This document shows positions 31,420 to 33,042 of a stretch of DNA of 33,042 nt, in pieces. The stretch is from NCBI RefSeq assembly GCF_000332315.1, contig NZ_KB235941.1:1062964-1096005 (forward strand). The letters are read 5' to 3'. This stretch comes from Prochlorothrix hollandica PCC 9006 = CALU 1027. Lineage in GTDB: Bacteria; Cyanobacteriota; Cyanobacteriia; Prochlorotrichales; Prochlorotrichaceae. Within the stretch, counting starts at the first letter, position 1; each line of letters opens with the position of its first letter. The notes beneath the pieces are model-generated. The model saw only the letters and a program-made list of their open reading frames with translations. It was not told the origin of the DNA and did no database searches. Both the position numbers and the translations under genes were made by a program.

Positions 31420-32751
31420 ATGCCCAGTCAATCTTCCAAAAAGCAACCGAAGCAAGTCGAAACCCTGAAGCACGGGGACGACACTCGCAAGAATATTCCC
31501 ACGGCAGAATACCAGTCGGTGATGGCGGCGGATGAACGCAGCCCGATTCAGGTGGCTTATGAACGCCGCAACCGCGATCTGGATCCGCAACTGGTGTGGC
31601 GCGGCAAGGATGAGCAGGACTGGAGTGATCTGGTGGTGAGTGCGCCGCCCCTCTACATTCAGGAGAAGGTGCATCCGAAGGTGTTGATCGATGACTTGAT
31701 GCAGCGCACGGAGTCGCGGCAGGATGCCCAGCTCGACCTGTTTGCGGATTTTAATGGGCTACCGGAGGAGGCGACGGGGACGGATTTTTATCAGCACGAT
31801 GCCCACTGGACGAACCGGATGATCTTGGGCGACAGCTTGCAGGTGATGGCCAGCTTGGCGGAGCGGGAAGGGCTGCGGGGCAAGGTGCAGTGTATTTATT
31901 TCGACCCGCCCTATGGCATCAAGTTCAACTCCAATTTTCAGTGGTCAACCACCAGCCGGGATGTGAAGGACGGCAATAAAGATCACATCACGCGGGAACC
32001 GGAGCAGGTGAAGGCGTTTCGGGATACCTGGCGGGATGGAATTCATTCTTATTTGACCTATCTCAGGGATCGATTGACGGTGGCGAGGGATTTGTTGACG
32101 GATAGCGGCTCAATTTTTGTGCAGATTGGGGATGAGAATGTTCATCGTGTAAGGGCACTGATGGAGGAAATCTTTGGAACTGACAATCTAGTTTCACAAG
32201 TAACCTTTGCTAAAACCAGTTCAGCAACCGCTGAGAATCTAGCTACTGTCAATGACTTCTTGCTTTGGTTTGCAAAAGATAAGGGAAGAATCAAATTTCG
32301 ACCAATTTTTATTCCTAAGCATTCGCCTTTTGAGGATTCCAAATCTAAGTATGACCAGGTTCAACTTGATGAAGTCATAAGAAGAGGTATGACCTCTGAG
32401 GAAAAATCAAATCATACAGCTCTTCCAAATGGTGCAAAAGCATTCCGATTAAGTGGAATTGATAGTCAGACGGGAACTGAAAATACAAGATTTAAGGTTT
32501 GTTTTGAAGGTAAGCAGTTCTTTCCCAGCGGTACTAGAGGATGGTCATCTTCCAAAAACGGCATGAATAGGCTCATACAAGCTGATCGGGTTAAACGAAG
32601 TACAAGCATCATAAACTTTGTCCGTTTTTTCGAGGATCACCCCTATCAACAGATCACTAATGTTTGGATGGATATTGGTGGAGCTGTCCAAAGCCGCTCT
32701 GATCCAAAGGTTTACGTTGTACAAACTGGTACAGCTCCGATCCAACGGTAA
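31420..32751 (+). pseudogene. mod: Type III DNA methyltransferase (Mod), cut by an IS66-like element
   Basis: Starting at the ATG at 31420 (MPSQSSKKQPKQVETLKHG), 443 residues remain. The target entry motif MILGDSLQVM (134-143) and the catalytic DPPYG (162-166) of a beta-class N6-adenine methylase are present. The reading frame ends after TNVWMDIGGAVQ and KVYVVQTGTAPIQR, where related enzymes go on to the S-adenosylmethionine-binding motif (DPxCGSGT type). The stop codon is supplied by the IS end, so the cofactor-binding part is missing and the product should be inactive. From about 32150 the base use becomes much richer in A and T than the first 700 bp; this part holds the target recognition domain. 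A TTG-started longer frame from 31342 is less likely. Confidence 0.85.
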
Positions 32752-33042
32752 CTATTCAGGGGTCTACGAAATAATGGGGGTTTCAGGCTAGGGTCTTAGG
32801 ACTCAGCGGGAGGGAGAAGAGAAGGAGGAGCGAGGTGGTAGCGATGGGCACGACAAGCGTCCGTGAGGAAGTCCAGAATGGGACGTTGTTGAACCTTGAG
32901 AGAAGAGGTGACCGTCAACAGACGGGCCACAAACTGGCTACCCTGTCGAGACCGAGAGCCAAAGCTGAGTTTGCGAGCAATCACCGCTGGTCGGAGGGAG
33001 CGCTCCGCTGCATTATTGGTGGGTTCAACACCCTCATGGTGG
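32748..33042 (-). mobile_element. IS66-like element end inserted into mod
   Basis: The mod frame stops being family-like at about 32747 and the next bases are GTAACTATTCAGG. IS66-family terminal repeats begin with GTAA and make 8-bp target duplications, so the target would be ATCCAACG at 32740-32747. The rest of the element is beyond the window. The transposase frame inside has its 3' end facing this boundary. Confidence 0.65.
32796..33042 (-). CDS. IS66-like transposase, C-terminal part (runs off the window)
   Basis: The minus-strand frame is open from the window edge to 32796. It reads HHEGVEPTNNAAERSLRPAV, then ARKLSFGSRSRQGSQFVARL and a variable tail ending PPSLLPPAES. The EPTNNAAERSLRP block with its glutamate is the last part of the DDE catalytic domain of IS66-type transposases, followed by their usual C-terminal helix. 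The N-terminal and central parts lie outside the window, so integrity cannot be judged. Confidence 0.82.
   Translation of the reverse strand, partial: HHEGVEPTNNAAERSLRPAVIARKLSFGSRSRQGSQFVARLLTVTSSLKVQQRPILDFLTDACRAHRYHLAPPSLLPPAES

Overview
The window looks like chromosomal DNA of a cyanobacterium. The HIP1-type octamer GCGATCGC and its CGATCG core recur throughout, including inside genes. The gene content fits: a GTG-started GuaA with an N-terminal extension, an NtcA-type urt promoter, a DHH-CBS-tRNA nucleotidyltransferase fusion, a type I-D CRISPR locus, and many short palindromic intergenic repeats. The genus cannot be fixed from sequence alone. Codon and base use is GC-rich, except in the insertion-sequence debris at the left edge and in the second half of the truncated methylase.

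Left part (1-12233): a type I-D CRISPR-Cas locus. A WYL-domain regulator gene (minus strand) has lost its 3' end to a transposase (DUF4277/IS1634-like), which is itself cut by an ISL3-like element. Divergent from it run cas10d/csc3, csc2 (cas7), csc1 (cas5) and a helicase-only cas3', tightly packed. A decayed cyanobacterial nuclease-like gene and a dispersed repeat follow, then cas6, a G-rich leader and an array of 23 nearly identical 37-bp repeats plus a degenerate terminal repeat. No cas1, cas2 or cas4 lies in the window, so what is visible is an effector-only locus.

Middle (12255-22952): yqeY-like gene, guaA and tsaC/sua5, then the urea ABC transporter genes urtA, urtB and urtC on the minus strand. 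The urt cluster is unusual. A cold-shock-domain membrane protein gene lies between urtA and urtB, the urtB-urtC gap is packed with nested repeats including a 175-bp MITE with a target duplication, and urtD/urtE are not next to urtC. A textbook NtcA box with a TAN3T -10 box lies about 0.5 kb upstream of urtA, implying a long 5' leader. tsaC is flanked by two 115-bp repeats in inverted orientation, 111/115 identical. An EamA-type permease gene lies upstream of urtA.

Right part (23006-33042): an IS200/IS605-type element carrying tnpB and a small divergent ribbon-helix-helix gene instead of tnpA. Next come a structured intergenic region, the 952-residue tRNA CCA/CC/A-adding enzyme, and a type III restriction-modification pair. 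In that pair the helicase-nuclease subunit is intact, but the methyltransferase gene is cut by an IS66-like element at the right edge, leaving a probably orphaned restriction subunit.

No clearly new gene system was found. The most unusual items are the eroded type I-D locus with its tandem-repeat operator candidate, the nested repeat insertions in the urt cluster, the inverted 115-bp repeats around tsaC, and the interrupted type III methylase.
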